Position numbers and translations under genes: made by a program. Below are positions 52,473 through 63,694 of a DNA stretch of 64,000 nucleotides, one piece after another. The notes below the pieces were generated by a model. It was not told where the DNA came from. It ran no database searches and saw only the letters and a program-made list of their open reading frames with translations. The DNA comes from Ideonella margarita (GTDB taxonomy: Bacteria > Pseudomonadota > Gammaproteobacteria > Burkholderiales > Burkholderiaceae_C). The DNA lies in contig NZ_JBBUTI010000007.1 of the NCBI RefSeq assembly GCF_038066635.1, positions 1 to 64,000 of the forward strand, given 5' to 3'. The stretch's first letter is position 1. The number at the start of each line of letters is the position of its first letter.

Positions 52473-54458
52473 ATGGCTACCCGTTCCAACTCTGCTGCCG
52501 AGCCTGTTTATGGCGAAGCCTCCATCCGTGTCCTGAAGGGCCTCGAGCCCGTCAAGCAGCGGCCGGGCATGTACACCCGCACCGACAACCCGCTGCACAT
52601 CATCCAGGAAGTCATCGACAACGCGGCCGACGAAGCCCTGGCGGGCCACGGCAAGCGCATCGCCGTGACGCTGCACACCGACGGCTCGATCAGCGTGGAC
52701 GACGACGGCCGCGGCATTCCCTTCGGCCTCCATCCGGAAGAGCAGGTGCCGGTCATCGAGATCGTCTACACGCGGCTGCATGCCGGTGGCAAGTTCGACA
52801 AGGGCACGGGCGGCGCTTACAGCTTCTCGGGCGGCCTGCACGGCGTGGGCGTCAGCGTGACGAACGCGCTGGCAACTCGGCTGCAGGTCAGTGTCTGGCG
52901 GGAGGGCAAGGCCGCGGCGCTGACGTTCTCTGGCGGTGACGTGATCGAGCCGCTGCAGATCCGCCCCGCCACCGGCGGTGAGCGCAAGCACGGCACCTCC
53001 GTGCGTGTCTGGCCGGACGGCAAGTACTTCGAGAGCGTCGAGCTGCCCAAGGGCGAGCTGATGCACCTGCTGCGCAGCAAGGCCGTGCTGATGCCCGGGG
53101 TGATCGTCACCCTGACGAACGAAAAGGCGAACGAGGTTCAGACCTGGACCTACAAGGGCGGCCTGCGCGACTACCTCCAGCAGTCCCTGCCCGCCGAGCC
53201 GATGATTCCGCTGTTCGAGGGCGAGCATTACGCCGGCAAGGGCGACGAGGAGACCTTTGCCGAGGGCGAAGGCGCCGCCTGGTGCGTGGCCTTCACCGAA
53301 GAAGGCACGTTGCTGCGCGAAAGCTACGTGAACCTGATCCCGACCGTGGCCGGCGGCACCCACGAGGCCGGCCTGAAGGACGGCCTGTTCGGCGCCATCA
53401 AGGGCTTCATAGATCTGCATTCGCTGCTGCCCAAGGGCGTGAAGCTGATGCCGGAAGACGTGTTCTCGCGCGCCAGCTTCGTGCTCTCTACCAAGGTGCT
53501 CGACCCGCAGTTCCAGGGCCAGACTAAGGAGCGGCTGAATAGTCGTGATGCGCTGCGCCTGGTGTCGGCCTTCGTCAAGCCGGCACTTGAGCTGTGGCTG
53601 AGTCAGCATGTGGACCACGGCAAGAAGCTGGCCGAGCTGGTCATCAAGCAGGCCCAAACCCGCCAGCGGGCCAGCCAGAAGGTCGAGAAGCGCAAGGGCT
53701 CCGGCGTGGCCGTGCTGCCCGGCAAGCTCACCGATTGCGAGAGCCGCGACCTGCTGCACAACGAACTTTTCCTGGTGGAGGGTGACTCCGCCGGTGGCTC
53801 GGCCAAGATGGGCCGCAACAAGGAAACCCAGGCCATCCTGCCGCTGCGTGGCAAGGTGCTGAATGCCTGGGAAGTTGAGCGGGACCTGCTCTTCAAGAAC
53901 AACGAGATCCATGACATCTCGGTGGCCATCGGCGTTGATCCGCACGGCCCGAACGACCAGCCGGATCTGTCGGGCCTGCGCTACGGCAAGGTCTGCATCC
54001 TGTCGGATGCTGACGTTGACGGCTCGCACATCCAGGTGCTGCTGCTGACGCTGTTCTTCCGCCACTTCCCGAAGCTGATCGAGACTGGCCATGTGTACGT
54101 GGCCAAGCCGCCGCTGTTCCGGGTGGACGCGGCAGCGCGTGGCAAGAAGCCTGCGGCCAAGATGTATGCCCTGGACGAGGGCGAGCTTGACGCCGCACTC
54201 GACAAGCTGCGCAAGGAAGGCGCACGCGACAACTCCTGGAGCATCAGCCGCTTCAAGGGCCTGGGTGAAATGAGTGCCGAGCAGTTGTGGGACACCACGC
54301 TGAACCCGGACACCCGACGCCTGCTCCAGATCGATTACGGTGATCTGGATTTCGCGGCCACCGTGGAGTCGATGAGCAAGCTGATGGGCAAGGGCGAGGC
54401 CCAGGCCCGTCGCGACCTCATGGAGTTGCACGGCGACTCCGTCGAGATCGACGTCTGA
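52473..54458 (+). CDS. parE: DNA topoisomerase IV subunit B
   Basis: The 661-aa ATPase subunit decatenates chromosomes with ParC. GHKL motifs EVIDNAADEALAG (about 44-56) and SGGLHGVGVSVTNALA, and TOPRIM motifs VEGDSAGGSAKMGRNK and DADVDGSHI, are intact. It is shorter than GyrB, lacking the TOPRIM insert, as expected of ParE. It is followed 4 nt later by a lytic transglycosylase gene and then parC. Confidence 0.96.
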   Translation: MATRSNSAAEPVYGEASIRVLKGLEPVKQRPGMYTRTDNPLHIIQEVIDNAADEALAGHGKRIAVTLHTDGSISVDDDGRGIPFGLHPEEQVPVIEIVYTRLHAGGKFDKGTGGAYSFSGGLHGVGVSVTNALATRLQVSVWREGKAAALTFSGGDVIEPLQIRPATGGERKHGTSVRVWPDGKYFESVELPKGELMHLLRSKAVLMPGVIVTLTNEKANEVQTWTYKGGLRDYLQQSLPAEPMIPLFEGEHYAGKGDEETFAEGEGAAWCVAFTEEGTLLRESYVNLIPTVAGGTHEAGLKDGLFGAIKGFIDLHSLLPKGVKLMPEDVFSRASFVLSTKVLDPQFQGQTKERLNSRDALRLVSAFVKPALELWLSQHVDHGKKLAELVIKQAQTRQRASQKVEKRKGSGVAVLPGKLTDCESRDLLHNELFLVEGDSAGGSAKMGRNKETQAILPLRGKVLNAWEVERDLLFKNNEIHDISVAIGVDPHGPNDQPDLSGLRYGKVCILSDADVDGSHIQVLLLTLFFRHFPKLIETGHVYVAKPPLFRVDAAARGKKPAAKMYALDEGELDAALDKLRKEGARDNSWSISRFKGLGEMSAEQLWDTTLNPDTRRLLQIDYGDLDFAATVESMSKLMGKGEAQARRDLMELHGDSVEIDV

Positions 54459-54462
54459 GCCC

Positions 54463-55227
54463 ATGCTGAGCAGTACCTTGCGTGGGGTGTGTACGGCGGC
54501 GCTGTGCGTGCTGCCCTTGTGGTGCGCGCCGGGGCATGCCCAGACCGCACCCGCGGCCGGTGCACAGCCGCGCCTGTTCGGCTATGTGGACGGCGCCGGC
54601 ATGGCGCACTTTGCGTCTTCGGCGCTGGACAGCCGTTATGCGCCGGTCCTGCGTGCGAACCATGATGAGGTCGGCCGCGTGCCGGGCAAGACCATGGTGC
54701 GCAGCAGCCTGCTGACATGGCTTGAGTTCGCTCCGGAGGTGAAGGCAGTGCAGCCCTGGCTGCGTGATGCCGAGCGCGCGACCGGCGTGGACCTGGAGCT
54801 GCTGCAGGCCATCATCGCGGTCGAATCAGGCTTCAAACGCGACCTGGTGTCGCCGCGCGGCGCGGTGGGTCTGATGCAGATCATGCCGGACACCGCCGAC
54901 CGCTACGCCACCAAGGCCGAACGCACGGCACGGCCGGTGGATGAGCGCCTGCGTGACCCGCGCAGCAACATCATGGCCGGCGCTCGGATGCTGGCTGACC
55001 TTGACCGACGACTCGGCGGCGTAGATGTCGCGCTGGCCGCCTGGAATGCCGGCGAAGGCAAGGTGCGCCGCGCCGGTGGCAAGGTGCCTGCAATCGCCGA
55101 AACCCAGGCCCATGTGCATCTCGTGCTCGAGCTGTACTGGGCCCTGCTGCAGCAACGCCAGCACCGCCAGGCCAAAGACATGAACCTGGTCCCTTCGGAC
55201 CCCCTACAGCCGGTGGCCCTGCGCTGA
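54463..55227 (+). CDS. Lytic transglycosylase (SLT domain)
   Basis: The 254-aa protein has a signal peptide (about 1-27, APGHAQ), a DUF4124-like region (LFGYVDGAGMAHFAS) and a C-terminal SLT domain with catalytic Glu121 in IAVESGFK, GAVGLMQIMP and AAWNAGEGKV. It cleaves peptidoglycan with formation of 1,6-anhydro ends. It lies between parE and parC, with 4 and 22 nt gaps. Confidence 0.92.
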   Translation: MLSSTLRGVCTAALCVLPLWCAPGHAQTAPAAGAQPRLFGYVDGAGMAHFASSALDSRYAPVLRANHDEVGRVPGKTMVRSSLLTWLEFAPEVKAVQPWLRDAERATGVDLELLQAIIAVESGFKRDLVSPRGAVGLMQIMPDTADRYATKAERTARPVDERLRDPRSNIMAGARMLADLDRRLGGVDVALAAWNAGEGKVRRAGGKVPAIAETQAHVHLVLELYWALLQQRQHRQAKDMNLVPSDPLQPVALR

Positions 55228-55249
55228 GCGCGCGCCCCGGCCTTGACCT

Positions 55250-57580
<2,331 letters not shown>

Positions 57581-57624
57581 TGGCGCTCGCCGCGGTTGGG
57601 CCGCGGCGAAAATGGCGCCTGCCC

Positions 57625-57661
57625 GGCGCCCGCTGAACACCTGTCTGGGTGTGCGGGCGCC
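57625..57661. terminator. Hairpin between convergent parC and dsbB
   Basis: GGCGCCCGC (57625-57633) pairs with GCGGGCGCC (57653-57661), and the loop has a further ACACC/GGTGT pairing. A second hairpin, CCGCGG...CCGCGG, lies at about 57589-57605. T-runs are poor, so termination here may need other factors. Confidence 0.5.
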
Positions 57662-57671
57662 TTGATGTGCT

Positions 57672-58157
57672 TCAGCGCTGCTTGCGCACCGCCACGGCTG
57701 CGGTGACCGCGCCGCACAGCACGAACAACGCCAGGCTCCAGAAGGCGTAGGGCACGCCCAGCAGGTTCACGGCCGCATCGGCGCAAGACGCCATCGGCGC
57801 GAACACCGACGGTGCCAGGTCAAACAGACCCAGTGCTGACAGGATGCGGTCCGCCAGCGTCAGGTTGCAGGAGTTGCTGGAGGCGGCCACGAAGTGTTGC
57901 CACAGCGCACTCGCCACCCCGCTGGCTGCGAACAAGGTGGCCAGCGCGGCCAGCGCGCGACGCGCGGTGCCGCGCGGCAGCAGCGCCGCCAGCCAGGCCA
58001 GCGCGCCCACCACCAGGAAGATCAGCCGTTGCAGCGTGCACCACGGGCAGGGCAGCATGTCGAAGTGGTACTGGGAGACCAGCGCGGCCCCCACGGCGCC
58101 AAAACACGCGGCGCCCACGGCCCACAGCGGCCAACGACGATCCTGCCGCGACATCAT
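57672..58157 (-). CDS. dsbB: Disulfide bond formation protein B
   Basis: The 161-aa inner-membrane protein has four TM helices, the quinone-proximal Cys37-Pro-Trp-Cys40 and the periplasmic Cys97 and Cys125. It reoxidises DsbA with quinone. It is coupled to ridA by an ATGA overlap. Confidence 0.93.
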   Translation of the reverse strand: MMSRQDRRWPLWAVGAACFGAVGAALVSQYHFDMLPCPWCTLQRLIFLVVGALAWLAALLPRGTARRALAALATLFAASGVASALWQHFVAASSNSCNLTLADRILSALGLFDLAPSVFAPMASCADAAVNLLGVPYAFWSLALFVLCGAVTAAVAVRKQR

Positions 58158-58615
58158 GCGGCGACTTCGGCGATCAGCTCGATCTCGACGCAGGCGCCCA
58201 TCGGGATCTGGGCCACGCCGAATGCCGAGCGCGCATGGGCGCCCACCGTCGGGCCAAACACCTCGCCCAGCAGCTCGGAGCAGCCATTGGTGACCAGGTG
58301 CTGCTCAGTGAAGGTGGCGGTGCTGTTGACCAGGCTCATCACCTTGACGATGCGGGTGATGCGGTCCAGGTCGCCCACGGCGGCTTGCAGCGTGCCCATC
58401 AGGTCGATGGCGATGGCGCGGGCGGCGGCCTTGCCTTCTTCCGTGGTGGTCGTCAGGCCGAGCTGACCGACCCAGGGCTTGCCGTCCTTCTTGGCGATGT
58501 GGCCAGACAGGAACACCAGCTGACCCGTCTGGACGAACGGCACGTATGCGGCGGCCGGGATGGCCACGGGAGGCAACTCGATGCCCAGAGCCTTCAGGCG
58601 TGCAGCGACAGACAT
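58154..58615 (-). CDS. RidA/YjgF-family enamine/imine deaminase
   Basis: The 153-aa protein belongs to the YjgF superfamily: VFLSGHIAKKDGKPWVGQLG, then IVKVMSLVNSTATF and the C-terminal GVAQIPMGACVEIE with the usual Glu. It is longer than E. coli RidA and begins MSVAARLKALGIELPPV, typical of a YjgF subgroup that may not be a true deaminase. ATG 58615 has GGAG upstream. Its stop overlaps dsbB. Confidence 0.88.
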   Translation of the reverse strand: MSVAARLKALGIELPPVAIPAAAYVPFVQTGQLVFLSGHIAKKDGKPWVGQLGLTTTTEEGKAAARAIAIDLMGTLQAAVGDLDRITRIVKVMSLVNSTATFTEQHLVTNGCSELLGEVFGPTVGAHARSAFGVAQIPMGACVEIELIAEVAA

Positions 58616-58653
58616 GGGGATACTCCGATGAAAAAATACAAGGTCGGGCATCC

Positions 58654-58659
58654 TACACT
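58654..58659 (+). promoter_or_regulatory. Candidate -10 element giving a leaderless comEC mRNA
   Basis: TACACT lies 5 nt before ATG 58665, so the predicted transcription start coincides with the start codon. No clear -35 or ribosome-binding site is present. Confidence 0.4.
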
Positions 58660-58664
58660 GGGGC

Positions 58665-61163
58665 ATGCACGGCACGCGCAGTTGGGCCCAGGGATGGGTG
58701 GTGGCCGGCATGGCGCTGTTCTGGCTGGCCGGCATGGCGCTGCAACTGCAGCAGGCGGAGGTGCGCCCCGGCGCGCCCTGGTTGGCAGCGGGCTTGCTGG
58801 CCGTCTTCGCCCTGGCTTCGGCATGGTGGTGGCGCAGGCAGCCTGCCGCCAGCGCGGTGCTGGTGTTCGCGGCCTTGCTGCTGCTGGGCTGGTTGCAGGC
58901 TGATGTGCGGGCCGCCTGGCGTTTGGCGGATCGCTTGCCTGCTTCGCTCGAAGGGCAGGATCTGGTGCTGTGGGGCCGCGTCAGCGGTTTGCCCCAACCG
59001 GATGCGCAAGGCGTGCGTTTTCAGGTGGCGGTGCTGGGCCGTTGCGGTGCTGATGGGGCCTGTCGAGAGGACAAGCAACTGCCCGGCACCGTGTCGCTCA
59101 GCTGGTCGGTGTCGACGCGCGACGATGCGGTCATCGCCCCGGTGCCGCCCGCTGTGCAGGCCGGTGATGTGTGGCGCTGGCCCGTCCGCCTGAAGCGTCC
59201 GCATGGCAGCTTGAACCCGGTCGGTTTTGATGCCGAGCTGTGGATGTTCGAGCAGGGCATTGGCGCCAGTGGCGGTGTGCGTACGGGCGCCCCGACCGAC
59301 CCCGTGTTGCTGGCCCGCGCCCGCTGGTGGCATCCGGGTGATCAACTGGATGCCTGGCGCCAGCGTCTGCGTGATCGGCTGCTGACCCAGGCCGGGCCGC
59401 CTGCCATGGCCGGGCTGCTGGCGGCGCTCGCGGTGGGCGATCAGTCGGCCATCGACGCGCCGCACTGGGACATCTACCGGCAGACCGGCATCGCGCACCT
59501 GGTCAGCATCAGCGGCATCCACATCACCTTGTTCGCCTGGCTGGCCGCGGGCGCCGTGGGCTGGGCGTGGCGGCGCAGTGCGGGGCTGTGCCACCGCTGG
59601 CCGGCGGTCTGGGCGGGCCGTTGGGCGGGGGTGCTGGCGGCCACGGGCTACTCATTGCTGGCGGGTTGGGGTGTGCCAGCCCAACGCACGGTGGGCATGT
59701 TGCTGCTGGTGGCGGTGTTCCGGCAGGGCGGTGTGCATTGGCCGCCCACGCTGGTGTTGCTGGTGACGGCGGCTGTGGTGGCCGGGCTCGACCCCTGGGC
59801 CTTGTTGCAGGCGGGGTTCTGGTTGTCGTTTGCGGCGGTGTCCTTGTTGATGCTGTCGGGTGATGACAGCGAGCGTCGCGAGCCGGCGCCTGAAGGTGTC
59901 TGGCCACGAGCAAGACAGGCCCTGCGGGCGGGCCTGCATGCGCAGTGGGTGGCCACGCTGGGCCTGGCACCGTTGGGCATCCTCATCTTCCAGCAGGTCA
60001 GCCTGGTGGGGCTGCTGGCCAATCTGGTGGCGGTGCCGCTGGTGAGTTTTGTCGTGATGCCGCTGTCGCTGGCGGGCCTGGTGTGGTCGCCTTGCTGGCA
60101 ACTGGCGGCCTGGTTTGTCGGGCCCCTGAATGCCTGGCTGCACTGGCTCACGATCTGGCCCTGGGTGGTGGCGGTAGTGCCTGTGGCGCCTGTGTGGGCC
60201 CAAGGCGCGGCCGTGCTGAGCAGTGGCTTGATGTTGATGCGATTGCCGTGGCGTTGGCGGCTGCTGGCGGTGCCCCTGTTGGTGCCTCTGATTCATCCTG
60301 CCGTACGGATGCCGCATGAGGGCCAGTTCGAGTTGATCGCGGCTGACGTGGGGCAGGGCAGTGCCGTGCTGGTGCGCACCCGCCACCACGCCTTGCTGCA
60401 CGACACCGGTCCGCTGCAGGGGGCTGACAGTGATGCGGGTCAGCGCATCCTGCTGCCGCTGCTGCGCGGGCTGGGTGTGGCTGCGCTGGACGAGTTGACG
60501 TTGTCCCATCGCGATACCGACCATGTGGGCGGCGCGGCGTCGGTGCTGAATCAGATGCTTACGCACCGGATGCGCACCACGCTGACGGCTTCACACGCGC
60601 TGCGTCAGCGCGGCCTGCCGCATGAAGACTGCGCAGCCGGTCAGCGCTGGCAGTGGGATGGTGTCGAGTTCGAAGTGCTGCACCCGCCGCCCGGCGCCGA
60701 CCGGGCCGACAGGCATCCCAATGCCATCAGTTGCGTGCTGCGCGTCACGGCCGCCAACGGCTTCAGCGCGCTGCTGACCGGCGACATCGAGGCGCCGCAG
60801 GAGCATGCGCTCGTGGTGCAGTACGGCACTGCACTGCACAGCGATGTGTTGCTCGTGCCACACCACGGCAGCCGCACCTCGTCCACACCTGAATTCCTTG
60901 ACGCCGTCTCGCCGAAATGGTCGGTGCTTCAGCTAGGCTATAGAAACCGCTTTGGCCATCCACACCCGGCGGTGATGACCCGACTTGAAGCATTGCGCTT
61001 CACCGTGGTGCGAACTGATGAGTGTGGAGGCTGGGTATGGCGCGAAACGGGTGCATCATGCACTCGTGATGTGCGGCGCCGCTACTGGCACTGGCAGCCC
61101 TTGCAGGGTTTTCTCGGAGCTGGTGCGGAAGTTGCTGCAGTGGACTGGCAGGAGACCCGCTGA
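58665..61163 (+). CDS. comEC: ComEC/Rec2 DNA-uptake channel
   Basis: The 832-aa protein has N-terminal TM helices and an OB-like periplasmic domain, the competence domain (GLLAALAVGDQSAID, VSISGIHITLFAW), further TM helices to about residue 550, and a metallo-beta-lactamase domain with LSHRDTDHVGG and VPHHGSRTS. It moves single-stranded DNA across the inner membrane in transformation. The stop overlaps the ATP-grasp gene start. Confidence 0.93.
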   Translation: MHGTRSWAQGWVVAGMALFWLAGMALQLQQAEVRPGAPWLAAGLLAVFALASAWWWRRQPAASAVLVFAALLLLGWLQADVRAAWRLADRLPASLEGQDLVLWGRVSGLPQPDAQGVRFQVAVLGRCGADGACREDKQLPGTVSLSWSVSTRDDAVIAPVPPAVQAGDVWRWPVRLKRPHGSLNPVGFDAELWMFEQGIGASGGVRTGAPTDPVLLARARWWHPGDQLDAWRQRLRDRLLTQAGPPAMAGLLAALAVGDQSAIDAPHWDIYRQTGIAHLVSISGIHITLFAWLAAGAVGWAWRRSAGLCHRWPAVWAGRWAGVLAATGYSLLAGWGVPAQRTVGMLLLVAVFRQGGVHWPPTLVLLVTAAVVAGLDPWALLQAGFWLSFAAVSLLMLSGDDSERREPAPEGVWPRARQALRAGLHAQWVATLGLAPLGILIFQQVSLVGLLANLVAVPLVSFVVMPLSLAGLVWSPCWQLAAWFVGPLNAWLHWLTIWPWVVAVVPVAPVWAQGAAVLSSGLMLMRLPWRWRLLAVPLLVPLIHPAVRMPHEGQFELIAADVGQGSAVLVRTRHHALLHDTGPLQGADSDAGQRILLPLLRGLGVAALDELTLSHRDTDHVGGAASVLNQMLTHRMRTTLTASHALRQRGLPHEDCAAGQRWQWDGVEFEVLHPPPGADRADRHPNAISCVLRVTAANGFSALLTGDIEAPQEHALVVQYGTALHSDVLLVPHHGSRTSSTPEFLDAVSPKWSVLQLGYRNRFGHPHPAVMTRLEALRFTVVRTDECGGWVWRETGASCTRDVRRRYWHWQPLQGFLGAGAEVAAVDWQETR

Positions 61164-62596
61164 TGAGACCTAGCTTCGACGAGATGCACGCTTCAGGCGC
61201 AGATGTGCGCGAGCACTACCGCACCTATGACCGCTGGCTGGCCCAGCAACCGCGCGACATGATGCGAGCGCGGCGCGATGAGGCGGAGATGATCTTCCGC
61301 CGTGTCGGCATCACCTTCGCGGTGTATGGCGACAAGGATTCCGGGGAAGGCACCGAACGCCTGATTCCGTTTGACCTGATACCGCGGGTCATTCCGGCGC
61401 ATGAATGGCGCGACATGGAAAAGGGCCTGGCCCAGCGCGTCACGGCGCTGAACCGGTTCATCCACGACATCTATCACGACCAGGAGATCCTCAAGGCAGG
61501 CATCGTTCCGCGTGAGCAGATCATCAACAACGCGCAGTTCCGGCCCGAGATGATGGGCGTGGACGTGCCGCGCAACATCTACTCCCACATCGCCGGCGTC
61601 GACATCGTTCGCGCAGCCAACACCGACGGCAGCGGCAGCTACTACGTGCTGGAAGACAACCTGCGGGTGCCCAGCGGCGTGAGCTACATGCTGGAGAACC
61701 GCAAGATGATGATGCGGCTCTTCCCCGACCTGTTCGCCGAACACCGTGTGGCCCCCGTGGCGCACTACCCCGACCTGCTGCTGGAAACCCTGCGCAGCGT
61801 GGCCCCGGGCGGCGTGAACGAGCCCACCGTGGTGGTGCTCACGCCGGGCATGTACAACTCGGCGTACTTCGAGCATGCGTTCCTGGCGCAGCAGATGGGC
61901 GTCGAACTGGTTGAAGGCCAGGACTTGTTCGTCAAGGACAACTTCGTCTTCATGCGCACCACGCAGGGCCCGAAGCGCGTCGACGTGATCTACCGTCGCC
62001 TCGACGATGACTTCCTCGACCCCACCGTGTTCCGCAAGGATTCCACCCTGGGTTGCGCGGGTCTGGTGGCCGCGTACAAGGCCGGCAACGTCACCTTGTC
62101 CAACGGCATCGGCACCGGCATCGCCGACGACAAGTCGATCTATCCGTACGTGCCGAAGATGGTCGAGTTCTACCTCGGTGAAAAGCCGATCCTGAACAAC
62201 GTGCCGACCCACCTCTGCCGTGATCCGGAAGACCTCAAGTACGTGCTCGACAACCTGTCGGAGCTGGTCGTGAAGGAAGTGCACGGCGCCGGCGGCTACG
62301 GCATGCTGGTTGGCCCGGCGGCCACGAAACAGGAGATCGCCGACTTCCGCGAATACCTGATCGCCAACCCGAGCAACTACATCGCCCAGCCGACGCTGAG
62401 CCTGTCCACCTGCCCGACGTTCGTGGAATCCGGCATTGCGCCGCGCCACATCGATCTGCGGCCCTTCGTGCTGTCAGGTGCCGAGGTGCAGATGGTGCCC
62501 GGTGGCCTCACGCGCGTGGCCTTGAAGGAAGGCTCGCTGGTCGTCAACAGCAGCCAGGGAGGCGGCACCAAGGACACCTGGGTGCTGGAAGACTGA
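61163..62596 (+). CDS. Circularly permuted ATP-grasp type 2 protein
   Basis: The 477-aa protein matches the DUF404/DUF407 family: YYVLEDNLRVPSGVSYMLEN, VVLTPGMYNSAYFEHAFLA and KEVHGAGGYGMLVGP are its ATP-grasp motifs. Such proteins are encoded with an alpha-E protein and a transglutaminase, as here, and are thought to form amide bonds in an unknown peptide. ATG shares its A with the comEC stop. Confidence 0.92.
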   Translation: MRPSFDEMHASGADVREHYRTYDRWLAQQPRDMMRARRDEAEMIFRRVGITFAVYGDKDSGEGTERLIPFDLIPRVIPAHEWRDMEKGLAQRVTALNRFIHDIYHDQEILKAGIVPREQIINNAQFRPEMMGVDVPRNIYSHIAGVDIVRAANTDGSGSYYVLEDNLRVPSGVSYMLENRKMMMRLFPDLFAEHRVAPVAHYPDLLLETLRSVAPGGVNEPTVVVLTPGMYNSAYFEHAFLAQQMGVELVEGQDLFVKDNFVFMRTTQGPKRVDVIYRRLDDDFLDPTVFRKDSTLGCAGLVAAYKAGNVTLSNGIGTGIADDKSIYPYVPKMVEFYLGEKPILNNVPTHLCRDPEDLKYVLDNLSELVVKEVHGAGGYGMLVGPAATKQEIADFREYLIANPSNYIAQPTLSLSTCPTFVESGIAPRHIDLRPFVLSGAEVQMVPGGLTRVALKEGSLVVNSSQGGGTKDTWVLED

Positions 62597-62597
62597 G

Positions 62598-63569
62598 ATG
62601 GGAAGCTCAACGATGCTGTCAAGAACCGCCGACCACTTGTTCTGGATGGCCCGCTACATGGAGCGGGCCGAGAACACCGCCCGCATGCTGGACGTGAATG
62701 TCCAGACCGACCTGCTGCCGCAATCCGCCGCGGTGGCTGAGCTTGGCTGGCGCGGGCTGCTGTCGATTTCCGAGCTGACGCAGGATTACCAGGCCCGCTA
62801 CGGCGCGGTCAGTGCCCGCCAGGTGCTCGACTTCATGGTGCGCGATGAGCGCAATCCGTCGTCCATCCTGTGCTGCCTGCGCGCAGCCCGTGAAAACGCG
62901 CGCGCCGTGCGCGGCACGCTCACCACCGAAGTCTGGGAAACCACCAACCAGACCTGGCTGGAGTTCAACCGCCTGCTGGCTGACGGCCTGCTGGCGCGTG
63001 ATCCTTCGGCGTTCTTCGAATGGGTGAAGTTCCGCTCGCACCTGTCGCGGGGCGTGACCGTGGGCACGATGCTGCAGGACGAAGCCTTCCACTTCATCCG
63101 CATTGGCTCCTTCCTCGAGCGCGCCGACAACACGGCCCGCTTGTTGGACGTGAAGTTCCATGCGGTGGAAAGTGATTTCTACGGTGCCGCCAGCGAGCGG
63201 GATGCCGAGTACGACTTCTATCACTGGTCGGCCATCCTGCGCTCGGTCTCGGGCTTCGAGATCTACCGCAAGGTCTACCGCAACGTCATCCAGCCGGACA
63301 AGGTGGCCGAGCTGCTGATCCTGCGGCCGGACATGCCGCGTTCGCTGGCGCACTGCATCAGCAAGGTGCACGGCAACCTGCGTCTGGTGGCCAACGAGCA
63401 GTCGTCCAACACCCAGCGCATGGCGGGCCGCCTGCGAGCTGATCTGGATTACGCCCGCATCGACGAAATCCTGGCGACGGGGCTGCATGCCTACCTGACC
63501 CAGTTTCTGGACCGTGTCGGCGACCTCGGGGCAGGCATCAGCCGCGACTTCCTCGTGCCGGCGTCCTGA
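62598..63569 (+). CDS. Alpha-E domain protein (DUF403)
   Basis: The 323-aa all-helical protein begins MLSRTADHLFWMARYMERAE, the alpha-E signature, with a start at ATG 62598 one nt after the previous stop. It is the constant partner of the ATP-grasp protein. Function unknown. Confidence 0.92.
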   Translation: MGSSTMLSRTADHLFWMARYMERAENTARMLDVNVQTDLLPQSAAVAELGWRGLLSISELTQDYQARYGAVSARQVLDFMVRDERNPSSILCCLRAARENARAVRGTLTTEVWETTNQTWLEFNRLLADGLLARDPSAFFEWVKFRSHLSRGVTVGTMLQDEAFHFIRIGSFLERADNTARLLDVKFHAVESDFYGAASERDAEYDFYHWSAILRSVSGFEIYRKVYRNVIQPDKVAELLILRPDMPRSLAHCISKVHGNLRLVANEQSSNTQRMAGRLRADLDYARIDEILATGLHAYLTQFLDRVGDLGAGISRDFLVPAS

Positions 63570-63694
63570 GCCTGTTGACCAACGACCTGCTGCCCACCTT
63601 GCCATGACCCAGTCATGCAGCGGTGGCAGTCTGGGTGTCCGGCACGCCTTGACGGCTTGCCGGCCCTCCCTCGAAGCCGCTTGAAGGAACTGCC

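Noticed and set aside
52458..54464. 668-codon frame antisense to parE
   Set aside because: It is a shadow of parE, which has all family motifs.
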